From contig NZ_JAPFRD010000010.1 of NCBI RefSeq assembly GCF_026183695.1, positions 110,072-174,071 of the forward strand: 64,000 nt of DNA, in the 5' to 3' direction. Made by a program: the position numbers and the translations under genes. Source of the stretch: Alteromonas aquimaris (GTDB lineage: Bacteria; Pseudomonadota; Gammaproteobacteria; Enterobacterales; Alteromonadaceae). A model generated the notes under the pieces. It had not been told where the DNA came from. It made no database searches and saw only the letters and a program-made list of their open reading frames with translations. Shown here in pieces: positions 9,346 to 16,550 of this stretch (position 1 is the first letter of the stretch; every line of letters begins with the position of its first letter).

Positions 9346-10656
9346 ATGTTTACATACTATTTAAATTTAGCGGTGAAAAGTATCCGCCGTAATATGGGGT
9401 TGAGCAGCTTAATGGTGCTGGCGATAGCACTAGGGATAGGCGCATGTATGACCACTGTTACCGTGAACTATATGATGTCATCTAATCCCATTCCGCATAA
9501 AAGTGACCAGCTGTTTTATGTGCAGCTAGATAATTGGGGCCCCCACTTCCCTTTTAATGATGAAAATGAACCCCCTAATCAAGTGACCTGGCGAGATGCT
9601 AATAATCTTATGCAACACCGCCAGTTCAAGCAAGTAGCTATGGGCACTTCGGGAGCGGTAATTGAGTCTGACAACCGCGAATTAAAGCCTTTTATGGCAG
9701 GAATAAGACTCACCTACACCAACTTCTTCAGCATGTTTGAACCACCTTTCTTATATGGCGGCCCCTGGCCATCAGATGCAGATGACAACATGGAACAGGT
9801 AGTGGTACTGAGCAAAAAAACAAATCAGCAAGTTTTCGAGGGGGAGAATTCAGTAGGCCGCAGCTTAACTATCGGGGGTAATCGTTTCCGCGTAGTGGGT
9901 GTACTGGACGATTATGAACCTATTCCGCGTTTTTATGATGTCAGTACTGGTGCTTTCCAAAGCCCTGAAGATGTCTTTATGCCTTTGACATTAAAACGTC
10001 CTTTAGAATTAAGTAGTGGTGGTAACAACAATTGCTGGAAAGACCCTGATGGTGAAGGGTTTGAAGGATATTTAATGTCTGAGTGCATAAATTATCAGTT
10101 TTGGGTAGAACTAAATGATATAGCGGAACAGAAGCAATATCTTTCTTTCTTAAATGCGTACGTGGAAGAGCAAAAAACGTTAGGCCGCTTTCCTCGCCCC
10201 CTAAACAATCGTATTTCAGCCATAATGGAGTGGATGGAAATTCAGGAAGTCGTTGCTGATGATGCACAGATTATGATGTGGCTGGCGTCGTTGTTTCTGC
10301 TAGTGTGTTTATTAAATACAGTGGGTCTACTGCTTTCTAAATATGCCACCCGCACCTCCGATATAGCGTTACGCAGAGCAATTGGTGCAACCAAACAAGC
10401 CATTTTTTCTCAATACATTACTGAGTCCGCATTGATTGGAATTCTTGGCGGCATCCTAGGCCTTGCGTTAGCACTGGCTGGCATAGAAGCTGTCAAGTCC
10501 ATGTATGGTGACTTTATCAGTGAGCATGTGGGAATGGACCTGACAATCGTAGGTATCGCAATCGTACTTTCAATTGTTTCAAGTGTACTGGCTGGCTGTT
10601 ATCCCGCATGGAAAGCATGCTCAGTGCCCCCTGCCACTCAATTGCGTAATCAATAG
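9346..10656 (+). CDS. ABC transporter permease, MacB/FtsX family (first copy)
   Basis: This 436-residue permease has the MacB layout. One N-terminal membrane helix comes first (about 20-45), then a large periplasmic MacB_PCD domain (about 50-290). Three C-terminal helices form the FtsX domain: LASLFLLVCLLNTVGLLL, then ISLxRAIGATK-type coupling sequence (ALRRAIGATKQAIF), then two further helices ending GCYPAWKA. It lies 12 bp after the ATPase with a GGAG ribosome site. It is similar in layout to the next gene but divergent in sequence, so the two probably form a heterodimer. Confidence 0.9.
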   Translation: MFTYYLNLAVKSIRRNMGLSSLMVLAIALGIGACMTTVTVNYMMSSNPIPHKSDQLFYVQLDNWGPHFPFNDENEPPNQVTWRDANNLMQHRQFKQVAMGTSGAVIESDNRELKPFMAGIRLTYTNFFSMFEPPFLYGGPWPSDADDNMEQVVVLSKKTNQQVFEGENSVGRSLTIGGNRFRVVGVLDDYEPIPRFYDVSTGAFQSPEDVFMPLTLKRPLELSSGGNNNCWKDPDGEGFEGYLMSECINYQFWVELNDIAEQKQYLSFLNAYVEEQKTLGRFPRPLNNRISAIMEWMEIQEVVADDAQIMMWLASLFLLVCLLNTVGLLLSKYATRTSDIALRRAIGATKQAIFSQYITESALIGILGGILGLALALAGIEAVKSMYGDFISEHVGMDLTIVGIAIVLSIVSSVLAGCYPAWKACSVPPATQLRNQ

Positions 10657-10665
10657 GAAAATGAC

Positions 10666-11889
10666 ATGAGCAACTTAGAGTTTGGCCCCATCATGCGGGC
10701 ACTCCTTCGTAATAAAGTAGGCGCAATTCTGATTGCACTACAAATTGCCGTGACGATGACGATTATCGTCAACGCTGTATTTATCATTGTTGAGCGTAAG
10801 GCAATGATGGAGCGGGAAAGCGGTTTGGATGAAGCGAATACGTTTTATTTGACGACCACAGGATTCGGCAAAGACTTTGAAAGCAAGCGCGTCACTATCG
10901 AAGATTTAGCACTGATTCGAAATACGCCAGGCGTTATCGATGCTATTCAGGTGAACGCTATTCCAATGAGTGGAAGTGGTTGGTCGATGGGGTTAGCTAC
11001 CCAACCAGGGGAAGAAATTGAAAGTGTAGGTACCGCCAACTACATGGTCGATGATCATGCCTTGAATACCTACGATGCCGAACTGCTAGCAGGCGAAAAC
11101 TTTAGTCCGGAGGATATAAGGTTTAGAGAGCGTAACCAATCAGATTGGCCCGATTTGGCAATTATCACCCAGGCGCTTGCTAAAAGCTTATTTCCAGAAC
11201 TCGGCATAGATGAAGTTGTTGGTAAAACCATCTATATCGGGGATAACGAAGCTATGATCATAAAAGGAATAATTGATAAACTGCAAGCGCCTTGGGTTGG
11301 CTGGAACAACCTAGATCACGTTACCCTCACACCTGAAATGATGGCATTTCCTAGTATGCGATACTTGATTCGCACAGAACCCGGTATGCGCGATAAGCTA
11401 ATGACATCATTGGAGGAAACGCTAGCAAATCAATATCCCAACCGAATAATACGTAATGTTGAAACAATCACCGCGACTAGGGATAAAAGTTATCGCCAAC
11501 ATAGTGCCATGATTAACATTCTTACAGCCACCATGATCCTGCTCACACTGATTACTGCATTAGGCATAATTGGCCTGGCTAGTTTTAATGTAAATCGGCG
11601 GCGCAAACAAATTGGTACTCGCAGAGCACTTGGCGCCAGTAAACAGGCTATCATCCGCTATTTTATGGTTGAGAATCTGATAATTAGTAGTTTCGGGCTC
11701 ATTCTTGGGGTGGGTTTGACTATCGGTTTGAATTTTATGCTGATTGAATGGTTTGCCGTTAAAGCACTTGACTGGTACTACATTCCTACAGGAGTAGTAT
11801 TATTGTTTGTTGTAGGTCAACTTGCTGCCTTTGGCCCCGCATTTAGAGCGGCCCAGATATCTCCTGCCCTGGCCACCCGAACTATTTAA
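10666..11889 (+). CDS. ABC transporter permease, MacB/FtsX family (second copy)
   Basis: This 407-residue permease has the same fold as its upstream neighbour. An N-terminal helix (AILIALQIAVTMTIIVNAVFI) precedes a periplasmic MacB_PCD domain. Three C-terminal helices follow, with the cytoplasmic coupling motif GTRRALGASKQAII. It starts 9 bp after the first permease. Canonical MacB fuses ATPase and permease in one homodimeric chain, whereas here ATPase and two permeases are separate. Substrate cannot be told from sequence; peptides, macrolides or envelope compounds are all possible. Confidence 0.9.
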   Translation: MSNLEFGPIMRALLRNKVGAILIALQIAVTMTIIVNAVFIIVERKAMMERESGLDEANTFYLTTTGFGKDFESKRVTIEDLALIRNTPGVIDAIQVNAIPMSGSGWSMGLATQPGEEIESVGTANYMVDDHALNTYDAELLAGENFSPEDIRFRERNQSDWPDLAIITQALAKSLFPELGIDEVVGKTIYIGDNEAMIIKGIIDKLQAPWVGWNNLDHVTLTPEMMAFPSMRYLIRTEPGMRDKLMTSLEETLANQYPNRIIRNVETITATRDKSYRQHSAMINILTATMILLTLITALGIIGLASFNVNRRRKQIGTRRALGASKQAIIRYFMVENLIISSFGLILGVGLTIGLNFMLIEWFAVKALDWYYIPTGVVLLFVVGQLAAFGPAFRAAQISPALATRTI

Positions 11890-11897
11890 GCAAGCCT

Positions 11898-11929
11898 AAA
11901 AGCGGTGAGTAATTTTACTCGCTGCTTTT
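11898..11929 (+). terminator. Terminator of the efflux operon
   Basis: An A-rich/T-rich imperfect hairpin follows the last permease. The left arm AAAGCGGTGAGTAA (from 11898) pairs with TTACTCGCTGCTTTT (ending 11929) with a few mismatches. Confidence 0.65.
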
Positions 11930-12206
11930 GTCAGCAAGTTAATTTACTCACCTCAATCCAAAGCGAAATGTGATTAACATTGCGATAGAGCAACTCATCG
12001 TGCCAGATAAAGTTAGAAAAAGGTACAGGAAACCAAGACCTTTCTTACCATGTTAAAAGACAGTTGGTGGATTTCTCTACCTCACTCTGGGCTGCTTACA
12101 GCTTCATCCGGTTTGTTATTATTGAGGATTAGCAATCGTTAGGCGTTACTTTTTGCAGTCAAACCATCTACAATAAAGCCTATTTGACTAAACGGCAGGT
12201 AGTTTT
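11930..12206. other. Spacer before the degenerate GGDEF gene
   Basis: This stretch of about 280 bp shows no ORF and no clear promoter. It must carry the promoter of the gene at 12207. I see nothing else in it. Confidence 0.3.
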
Positions 12207-13217
12207 TTGTTGAAATGGTTTCAGCGACTTTCGCTTTCAGAAGATGAATTTCTCTATAAATCCTCGCTTCGTATTGCCTGCGTCTTTGTGGTTATGGGCC
12301 TGCCTTTCGCAATCAATCACTTGATTAACGGCCAGATAACACTAGCGGTCTACTCGTTCGGGATTATTGCAGTTCTTGCGCTTAATGCTATCAGTACGGT
12401 CAAGTATAAACGCTACCATACTGATCTGATCTTATTTGGCTTAGTGCCAGCAGTTATCGTATTTTTACTGGAATTACTCATTACTCAGGGCATATTCGGT
12501 TGCTTATGGTGCTTTCCAGCCATCATAGCGTGTTTCTTTATGCTACCAGAACGCAGAGCTTGGTTTGCCAGTGCGTTAATGCTGATTATTCTTCTACCTA
12601 ACATTCTGCTCACGTTTGAACTGACATTAGCCATCAGAATGTCGATCACGCTCACCATGGTAGCAGCTTTTACAGCAATATTTATTCGTGTGATCTCGGT
12701 ACAACATGATCAGTTAATGCAGCTAGCTGTCACTGACGAGTTAACCGGCCTTCGTAACAAGCGCACGCTAGATGAAGAGCTGTCAAAAGTGGTTGAACAA
12801 GCCCAACGCAGTGAAATTTCAATCTCAGCACTGGCCTTTGAAATTGATCATTTCAAACAAATAAGCGAAAACCTGGGACAGGATGTGGCGGACGGTGTGC
12901 TAAAGGGTGTAAGCAATTTTTTAAAGCAACGTTGTCGAAAAGTTGATTTACTCTTTCGTCTATCTGACGAAAAATTTTTGGTGGTGTTATTCAATGCTCC
13001 CATGGAAAAGGCTAATCTAGTTGCAGAACAACTTCGCTTATCGATCGAAAAATTACATTTGCTCCAGGGTACCAAAGTGACAGCCAGTTTCGGTATTGCC
13101 AGCATAAACGGTGAAAGCAACTGGCGTGCCTGGATAAGACGTGCCGAGCAGCGTTTATTGACGGCGAAGCACTTTGGGCGTAATCAAATAGTTACTAGCG
13201 ACGAACAGATTCAGTAG
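12207..13217 (+). CDS. Membrane protein with degenerate GGDEF domain and intact I-site
   Basis: This 336-residue protein has an N-terminal half with about five or six membrane helices (residues 20-165). A GGDEF-fold domain follows, starting VTDELTGLRNKRTL. The active-site loop, GGDEF in diguanylate cyclases, reads SDEKF (253-257), and the usual DxDxFK metal segment is FEIDHFK. Catalysis is therefore unlikely. An RxxD inhibitory site (Arg244-Asp247) is kept exactly five residues before the loop, so the domain may bind c-di-GMP as a receptor. The start is TTG at 12207 (or TTG 12210), needed to include the first helix; AGG lies about 8 nt upstream. Its 3' end overlaps the convergent gene at 13195 by 23 bp. 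Confidence 0.8.
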   Translation: MLKWFQRLSLSEDEFLYKSSLRIACVFVVMGLPFAINHLINGQITLAVYSFGIIAVLALNAISTVKYKRYHTDLILFGLVPAVIVFLLELLITQGIFGCLWCFPAIIACFFMLPERRAWFASALMLIILLPNILLTFELTLAIRMSITLTMVAAFTAIFIRVISVQHDQLMQLAVTDELTGLRNKRTLDEELSKVVEQAQRSEISISALAFEIDHFKQISENLGQDVADGVLKGVSNFLKQRCRKVDLLFRLSDEKFLVVLFNAPMEKANLVAEQLRLSIEKLHLLQGTKVTASFGIASINGESNWRAWIRRAEQRLLTAKHFGRNQIVTSDEQIQ

Positions 13218-13743
13218 AACGAATTAACCACGTCGCCAACACAAAGAGACTTGCCAGGATGAGGCACATGATGGGTACAACAATCACTTCCTGATAAGAG
13301 AAAGTAATGCCCGCCATAAAAAGGAAACTCAGAGCTGGAATAATAAACGCGGCGAAAAGGCTTCTTGTACTGAAGCGGCCAAACACAACACAGATAGCGC
13401 TGAATAACAAAAAACCATGAAATATTTGATTTATCGGGTTATCTGGGCTGCCAACTATACCCACAGCAAGATTCATCCAGGTACTTAGTAGATAGGCGAC
13501 GAGGCCTGTAGCGACCCCCGCTTTATAACGAAAGCTGCGTGTTTTATTTGCGATAGTCCGATAACTTAATGACGCTACTATTAGTATCAAAGCAACCAAG
13601 AGAAAGTCGAACACTCCCCAGTTGACATGCACACTAATTAGAGTGGCGAAAAAGGGAATAAGTAATACAAGGAGCGGCACCAACAATGCGGTGGTCAGCG
13701 ATATTTTTTTTAATCTGAGATTTTGCGACGTTTGCATGGGCAA
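13195..13743 (-). CDS. Five-helix membrane protein of unknown function
   Basis: The 182 residues are mostly hydrophobic. Helices lie at about 18-38, 44-60, 75-97, 108-125 and 128-178, the last stretch holding two or more. There are no soluble domains or catalytic motifs that I recognise. The start may be Met1 (13743) or Met3 (13737). It is convergent with the degenerate GGDEF gene and overlaps it slightly. The function is unknown. Confidence 0.65.
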   Translation of the reverse strand: MPMQTSQNLRLKKISLTTALLVPLLVLLIPFFATLISVHVNWGVFDFLLVALILIVASLSYRTIANKTRSFRYKAGVATGLVAYLLSTWMNLAVGIVGSPDNPINQIFHGFLLFSAICVVFGRFSTRSLFAAFIIPALSFLFMAGITFSYQEVIVVPIMCLILASLFVLATWLIRSTESVRR

Positions 13744-14120
13744 GATAGTAGTAGATGCGCGTTATCTAAGCATGGATGATTAGCGACTATTTGCCAAGAA
13801 AAATATCGTATGGTGTTAAATGGGTTAGTCACCATTTAATTTGACAGTTTTTAAAAACAGAGCGTAATCAAATTTGACAGTCTCTTGAGTACGTAAAGCG
13901 GCAGTTGCCACTTTAGGAGTCGATTTTCGCCTATGAGCGAGTTGCGGATCTATAGCTAATATTGGCAGACGATCTTCTCAGGGAGGAAAGCAGAGGCTCA
14001 GAAATAGCGCCCGGATAACGGGCAAAATACCAAGGCTACAATACCAAGCGAAGCGCAGGGAGCCTACGAATTTTCTCCCTAGCGAGCGCAGCGAGTGTTA
14101 ATGCGCTTTTCATACGCAAC
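13744..14120. other. Non-coding left flank of the integron with small repeats
   Basis: This region lies between the membrane protein and the toxin-antitoxin promoter. It contains a direct repeat of AATTTGACAGT at about 13838 and 13869, each with a TTGACA hexamer. A hairpin GCCCG(14009-14013)/CGGGC(14019-14023) follows, and then a GGGAG...CTCCC stem near 14058-14080 next to GGATAAC (14013-14019) and GTTAATG (14097-14103). The last part may be a decayed attC closing the cassette array. Its arms do not pair well, so the left edge of the integron is uncertain. Confidence 0.35.
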
Positions 14121-14154
14121 TTGCTACATATGTAGCGCATTGCTACAATGTAGT
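14121..14154 (+). promoter_or_regulatory. Toxin-antitoxin promoter with two overlapping palindromic operators
   Basis: A -35 box TTGCTA (14121-14126) and a -10 box TACAAT (14144-14149) are 17 bp apart. Two dyads overlap them: GCTACATATGTAGC (14123-14136), a perfect 14-bp palindrome, and CTACAATGTAG (14143-14153). They share the CTACA/TGTAG half-sites and their centres are about 18-19 bp apart. Binding there by the antitoxin, alone or with toxin, would repress the promoter, the usual type II arrangement. An AGGAGA ribosome site follows at 14166. Confidence 0.75.
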
Positions 14155-14177
14155 GGTGTACTATTAGGAGACATGTT

Positions 14178-14399
14178 ATGGCAACAGCAAGCGTAAGACT
14201 AGACCAAAATTTAGTTGAGAAAGCGACCATTATGGGCAAAGCACTAAACAGAACTATGCCAAAACAAATTGAGCACTGGGCAAAGATAGGCGAAATGATG
14301 GAAGATAATCCCGATTTACCATACGAATTCGTGAAACAGGCCATTATTTCCAAAGCTGAAAAAGAGGTAGGAAAATTGGAGCCTTACGATTTTGGCTAA
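14178..14399 (+). CDS. ParD-like antitoxin of a type II toxin-antitoxin module
   Basis: This 73-residue protein starts with a short beta-strand then helices (ATASVRLDQNLVEKATIMGKALN), the pattern of a ribbon-helix-helix DNA-binding domain. TMPKQIEHWAKIGEMMEDNPDLPYEFVKQAII follows, resembling the ParD-like family. The C-terminal tail would bind and neutralise the toxin encoded next, and the N-terminal domain would bind the two CTACA/TGTAG palindromes upstream. The reading frame overlaps the toxin start by 8 bp. It lies inside the integron region but on the opposite strand to the cassettes. Confidence 0.82.
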   Translation: MATASVRLDQNLVEKATIMGKALNRTMPKQIEHWAKIGEMMEDNPDLPYEFVKQAIISKAEKEVGKLEPYDFG

Positions 14400-14682
14400 G
14401 ATTACCAGTGTTTTACAGACAGCTAATTTTAAGAGAGCAGTAAAGAAGTTACATCAGAATCAGAAAAAAGATTTGGATAAAGCTGTAAAGGAGCTGATGG
14501 ATGATCCTCTTTTAGGAGAGCAGAAAAAAGGCGACCTAGCTTTTCTTCGCGTATACAAGTTCAAGATGGTTAAGCAGCTAACTTTACTCGGTTACAGCTA
14601 CGAGGATGGCACTGTAATACTTGAATTGATAGCACTTGGCTCGCATGAGAACTTTTACCGCGATGTTAAAAAGTTATTCTGA
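14392..14682 (+). CDS. RelE/ParE-superfamily toxin
   Basis: This 96-residue basic protein has the RelE/ParE fold pattern: an N-terminal strand and helix (FKRAVKKLHQNQKKDLDKAVKELMDDP), a central GDLAFLRVYKFK sheet region and a C-terminal LELIALGSHENFYRDVKK. It probably acts as an mRNA interferase or related toxin; the SHENFYRD tail occurs in many RelE-like toxins. The start is TTG at 14392, overlapping the antitoxin stop, which suggests translational coupling. The stop lies only 8 bp before the attC at 14691. Confidence 0.82.
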   Translation: MAKITSVLQTANFKRAVKKLHQNQKKDLDKAVKELMDDPLLGEQKKGDLAFLRVYKFKMVKQLTLLGYSYEDGTVILELIALGSHENFYRDVKKLF

Positions 14683-14690
14683 CCAATTGC

Positions 14691-14798
14691 GTATAACTTT
14701 GACTTAAAGGGCAGTAACATAGCGGCGAAAATGGCGAAGCCGCCGCTGTGTTGCTGTCCCAGCGCGCCCTTGCGCGCGTTTTAAAGTGCTTGTTATGT
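14691..14798. repeat. Integron attC site (108 bp)
   Basis: The outer boxes are GTATAAC (14691-14697) and GTTATGT (14792-14798). Inside is a long imperfect palindrome. GGGCAGTAACA plus AGCGGCG (from about 14709) pairs with CGCCGCT plus TGTTGCTGTCCC (to 14760), and GCGCGCCC/TGCGCGCG-type repeats follow. This is the expected layout of attC, folded from single strand and recombined by IntI. The right box contains the TAA stop of the leftward gene starting at 15197. By position it closes that cassette. Confidence 0.88.
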
Positions 14799-15197
14799 GG
14801 CAACTTGCTCACCTTTGCTGTGGGCAACTTTTAAACCTAAAAATGTGCCTGCGAGCAATGCAAGCAAAGTAAAAGATAGCTCTATGGCTGAAAGAATACT
14901 GTAGCTCATCCCTCCTAGCACAGCGATATAAAATACAACGCAAAACAGGTGTTGTAAAAGAGCTACTATAAAAGCATGTAAATATGGATTAGGAAGACGT
15001 TGAAAGCCCATAAGGAAGAAAACTAAGAACCCCATAAACCCAATTGCAAAATACTCGCCCCAAAACCTTAATAAACTAAGTTCTTGATTTATACCTAAGT
15101 AGAGGCTAGTTAATGTAGTCGGAGTTACTTGAAAGATTACAAGTAGCAACGAGAATATAAAAATTTTAAACCAACTCATCTGCTTCCATTGCCACAT
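14793..15197 (-). CDS. Integron cassette protein: four-helix membrane protein, unknown function
   Basis: This protein has up to 134 residues and four clear membrane helices (about 10-32, 42-65, 72-97 and 101-125), a short cytoplasmic tail and no recognisable motif. The stop codon lies inside the attC right box. The first ATG (15197) lies in the box of the preceding attC. The ATG at 15179 has a better GGAAG ribosome site 5 nt upstream and may be the true start. It is transcribed away from intI, as expected for a cassette gene. No homologue is known to me. Confidence 0.65.
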   Translation of the reverse strand: MWQWKQMSWFKIFIFSLLLVIFQVTPTTLTSLYLGINQELSLLRFWGEYFAIGFMGFLVFFLMGFQRLPNPYLHAFIVALLQHLFCVVFYIAVLGGMSYSILSAIELSFTLLALLAGTFLGLKVAHSKGEQVAT

Positions 15198-15244
15198 AAC
15201 ATTTAAATGAAGCGGACCCTAAAAACCGCTTATTAATTTTTAGC
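15194..15244. repeat. Short degenerate attC site
   Basis: The left box ACATAAC (15194-15200) and a right box that reads TTTTAGCC instead of GTTRRRY flank a stem AAATGAAGCGG / CCGCTTATTAATTT with loop ACCCTAAAAA. At about 51 bp it is at the short end for attC, and one core box has lost its G. It lies exactly where an attC is expected, between two leftward cassette genes. Confidence 0.6.
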
Positions 15245-15248
15245 CACT

Positions 15249-15725
15249 CTACTTGCCTAGCTCACTTACTAGCAAGTCAAATGGCTCACTTTCTACACCT
15301 GAGTGCGATACAGCAACAATTTGAACAACAAAGTCTATTGTTTGGTTTTGGGTACTGCCTAGGTCATACCACGCAAAGCTCAACTCTCTATCTTTAGCCC
15401 TATATGAGGAGATTTTTACAGGTTCTGAAGGGAAAATATTCGCAAAAACGTCATCGTTTTTAACTCTAAATTTGTATCCGGTTGTACCAATTGAATTAGC
15501 ACCATCGACTTTGATGGTAATAATGCCCGCATCGGAACATGAACCTCCATTACCATCATCAAATCCTCTTTGAATGGAAGTAACAGACGCAACTGGAGCC
15601 TCAGGTTGCTTGCCACTTAAATAAGTTGGAGATGTTCTAAATGGCTCATAACCGAGCGCTAAACTGCAAGCTAGCGACTGATTAGAAAATACCAGAAGGA
15701 ATAAAGCTAAAAAAATATATCTCAT
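15249..15725 (-). CDS. Integron cassette protein: exported protein, unknown function
   Basis: I chose ATG at 15725 (158 residues) because AGG lies just upstream; a GTG at 15731 is the alternative. An N-terminal signal peptide (MRYIFLALFLLVFSNQSLACS) ends near a possible signal peptidase site after ALA/SLA. The mature part is Ser/Gly/Asp-rich and predicted beta-rich, with GTTGYKFRVKNDD and TIDFVVQIVAVSHSGVESEPFDL, possibly an Ig- or fibronectin-like fold. The cysteine at the end of the signal region is followed by Ser-Leu, so a lipoprotein is possible but the box is poor. The function is unknown. Confidence 0.65.
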   Translation of the reverse strand: MRYIFLALFLLVFSNQSLACSLALGYEPFRTSPTYLSGKQPEAPVASVTSIQRGFDDGNGGSCSDAGIITIKVDGANSIGTTGYKFRVKNDDVFANIFPSEPVKISSYRAKDRELSFAWYDLGSTQNQTIDFVVQIVAVSHSGVESEPFDLLVSELGK

Positions 15726-15738
15726 ACTCACCTAGAGT

Positions 15739-15828
15739 GGCTAACGCTCCGCACATGGTTGACCAAATAAGCGCAGCGTTTTGGACGTCCCAGCGACCAG
15801 CGGGAGCGAATGCTGCGGTTTGTTAAGT
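15739..15828. repeat. Integron attC site (90 bp)
   Basis: The outer boxes are GGCTAAC (15739-15745) and GTTAAGT (15822-15828), both matching RYYYAAC/GTTRRRY. The inner palindrome is CGCAGCGTT paired with AATGCTGCG, plus TCCC/GGGA around the loop, and CCGCA/TGCGG elements near the ends. It closes the cassette whose gene stops at 15833. Confidence 0.85.
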
Positions 15829-15832
15829 GTGG

Positions 15833-16093
15833 CTAGCACTTTGCCCATTCGTATACACCAGCAGATGCATCAATGACGAACTGAGCTTTGTTTTCAACGC
15901 ACCATTTCTCGAGCTCCAGCCTTAACTGGGGCCAAAGATCCTGTGCCCAACATGGACCTTTCTTTTCCCACGCTGAGTGTGTTGGAAGATAAGCAGTAAG
16001 GATTCCCATAGGAAACTCAAGTATAAATGAACCGCCTGGACCAGTAACGACCAGCTCTTCTTTCCATCTTGGCTGAAACTTGAAAATGCTCAT
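15833..16093 (-). CDS. Integron cassette protein of 86 residues, unknown function
   Basis: This is a small soluble protein with four Trp residues and no signal peptide. It reads as an N-terminal beta-rich part (ELVVTGPGGSFILEFPMG) and a helical part (LWPQLRLELEKWCVENKA) ending FVIDASAGVYEWAKC. I recognise no family. The gene fills the space between two attC sites, with its stop 5 bp from one and its start 11 bp from the other, so it occupies a whole cassette. Confidence 0.65.
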   Translation of the reverse strand: MSIFKFQPRWKEELVVTGPGGSFILEFPMGILTAYLPTHSAWEKKGPCWAQDLWPQLRLELEKWCVENKAQFVIDASAGVYEWAKC

Positions 16094-16103
16094 CGAAAAT
16101 CAC

Positions 16104-16209
16104 ACTTAACGGCTAAATAAAGGGCAAAAACGCAGCGCCACAATCGCGAAGCGGCGCTGTGTTTTTGTCCCAGTGCGCAACCGCGCACGTTTTAATTTTT
16201 TTGTTATAC
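16104..16209. repeat. Integron attC site (106 bp)
   Basis: The outer boxes are ACTTAAC (16104-16110) and GTTATAC (16203-16209). A long palindrome lies inside: GGGCAAAAACGCAGCGCC (from 16122) pairs with GGCGCTGTGTTTTTGTCCC (to about 16173). TGCGCAACCGCGCA follows towards the right end. This is the best-formed attC of the array and resembles the one at 14691 in its central and right parts, which suggests related cassette sources. Confidence 0.9.
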
Positions 16210-16214
16210 GCACT

Positions 16215-16550
16215 CTATTCAAGAGCTTGGCCACAGTCACTACAATACTTAGGCTGTGAAAAAAAATTATAGTTTTTATTTGTTTTCCCACAAGCACTAC
16301 AAAATTTTGTTGAACGGATATTAAAAAAGGAAATAAGTACAATCATCGGTACCATAAAATATATTTCCTCTTTGTCAGAATCCATTAAATACATAACAAC
16401 TATAAAAAGAGCACCCGCAAAAATGATAAATGGTACCCAAAGTTTTTTCTTACGCTCTGCATTTTTACTAACAAAGAATACCAAAAAACTTATTATAATT
16501 AGAACAATCCAAACACCAGAAAATATAAAAAAAATCTCTTCATGACTCAT
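16215..16550 (-). CDS. Integron cassette protein: three-helix membrane protein with C-terminal zinc ribbon
   Basis: This 111-residue protein is the first cassette gene next to the attI region. It has three membrane helices (about 5-28, 36-57 and 68-83). A cytoplasmic tail follows with two CxxC knuckles, CSACGK and CSDCGQ, about 20 residues apart, a probable zinc ribbon. The composition is AT-rich compared with the flanking chromosome. An AGGA ribosome site lies 8 nt before the ATG. A small membrane-anchored zinc-ribbon protein is compatible with a sensor or adaptor role, but that is inference only. Confidence 0.7.
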   Translation of the reverse strand: MSHEEIFFIFSGVWIVLIIISFLVFFVSKNAERKKKLWVPFIIFAGALFIVVMYLMDSDKEEIYFMVPMIVLISFFNIRSTKFCSACGKTNKNYNFFSQPKYCSDCGQALE

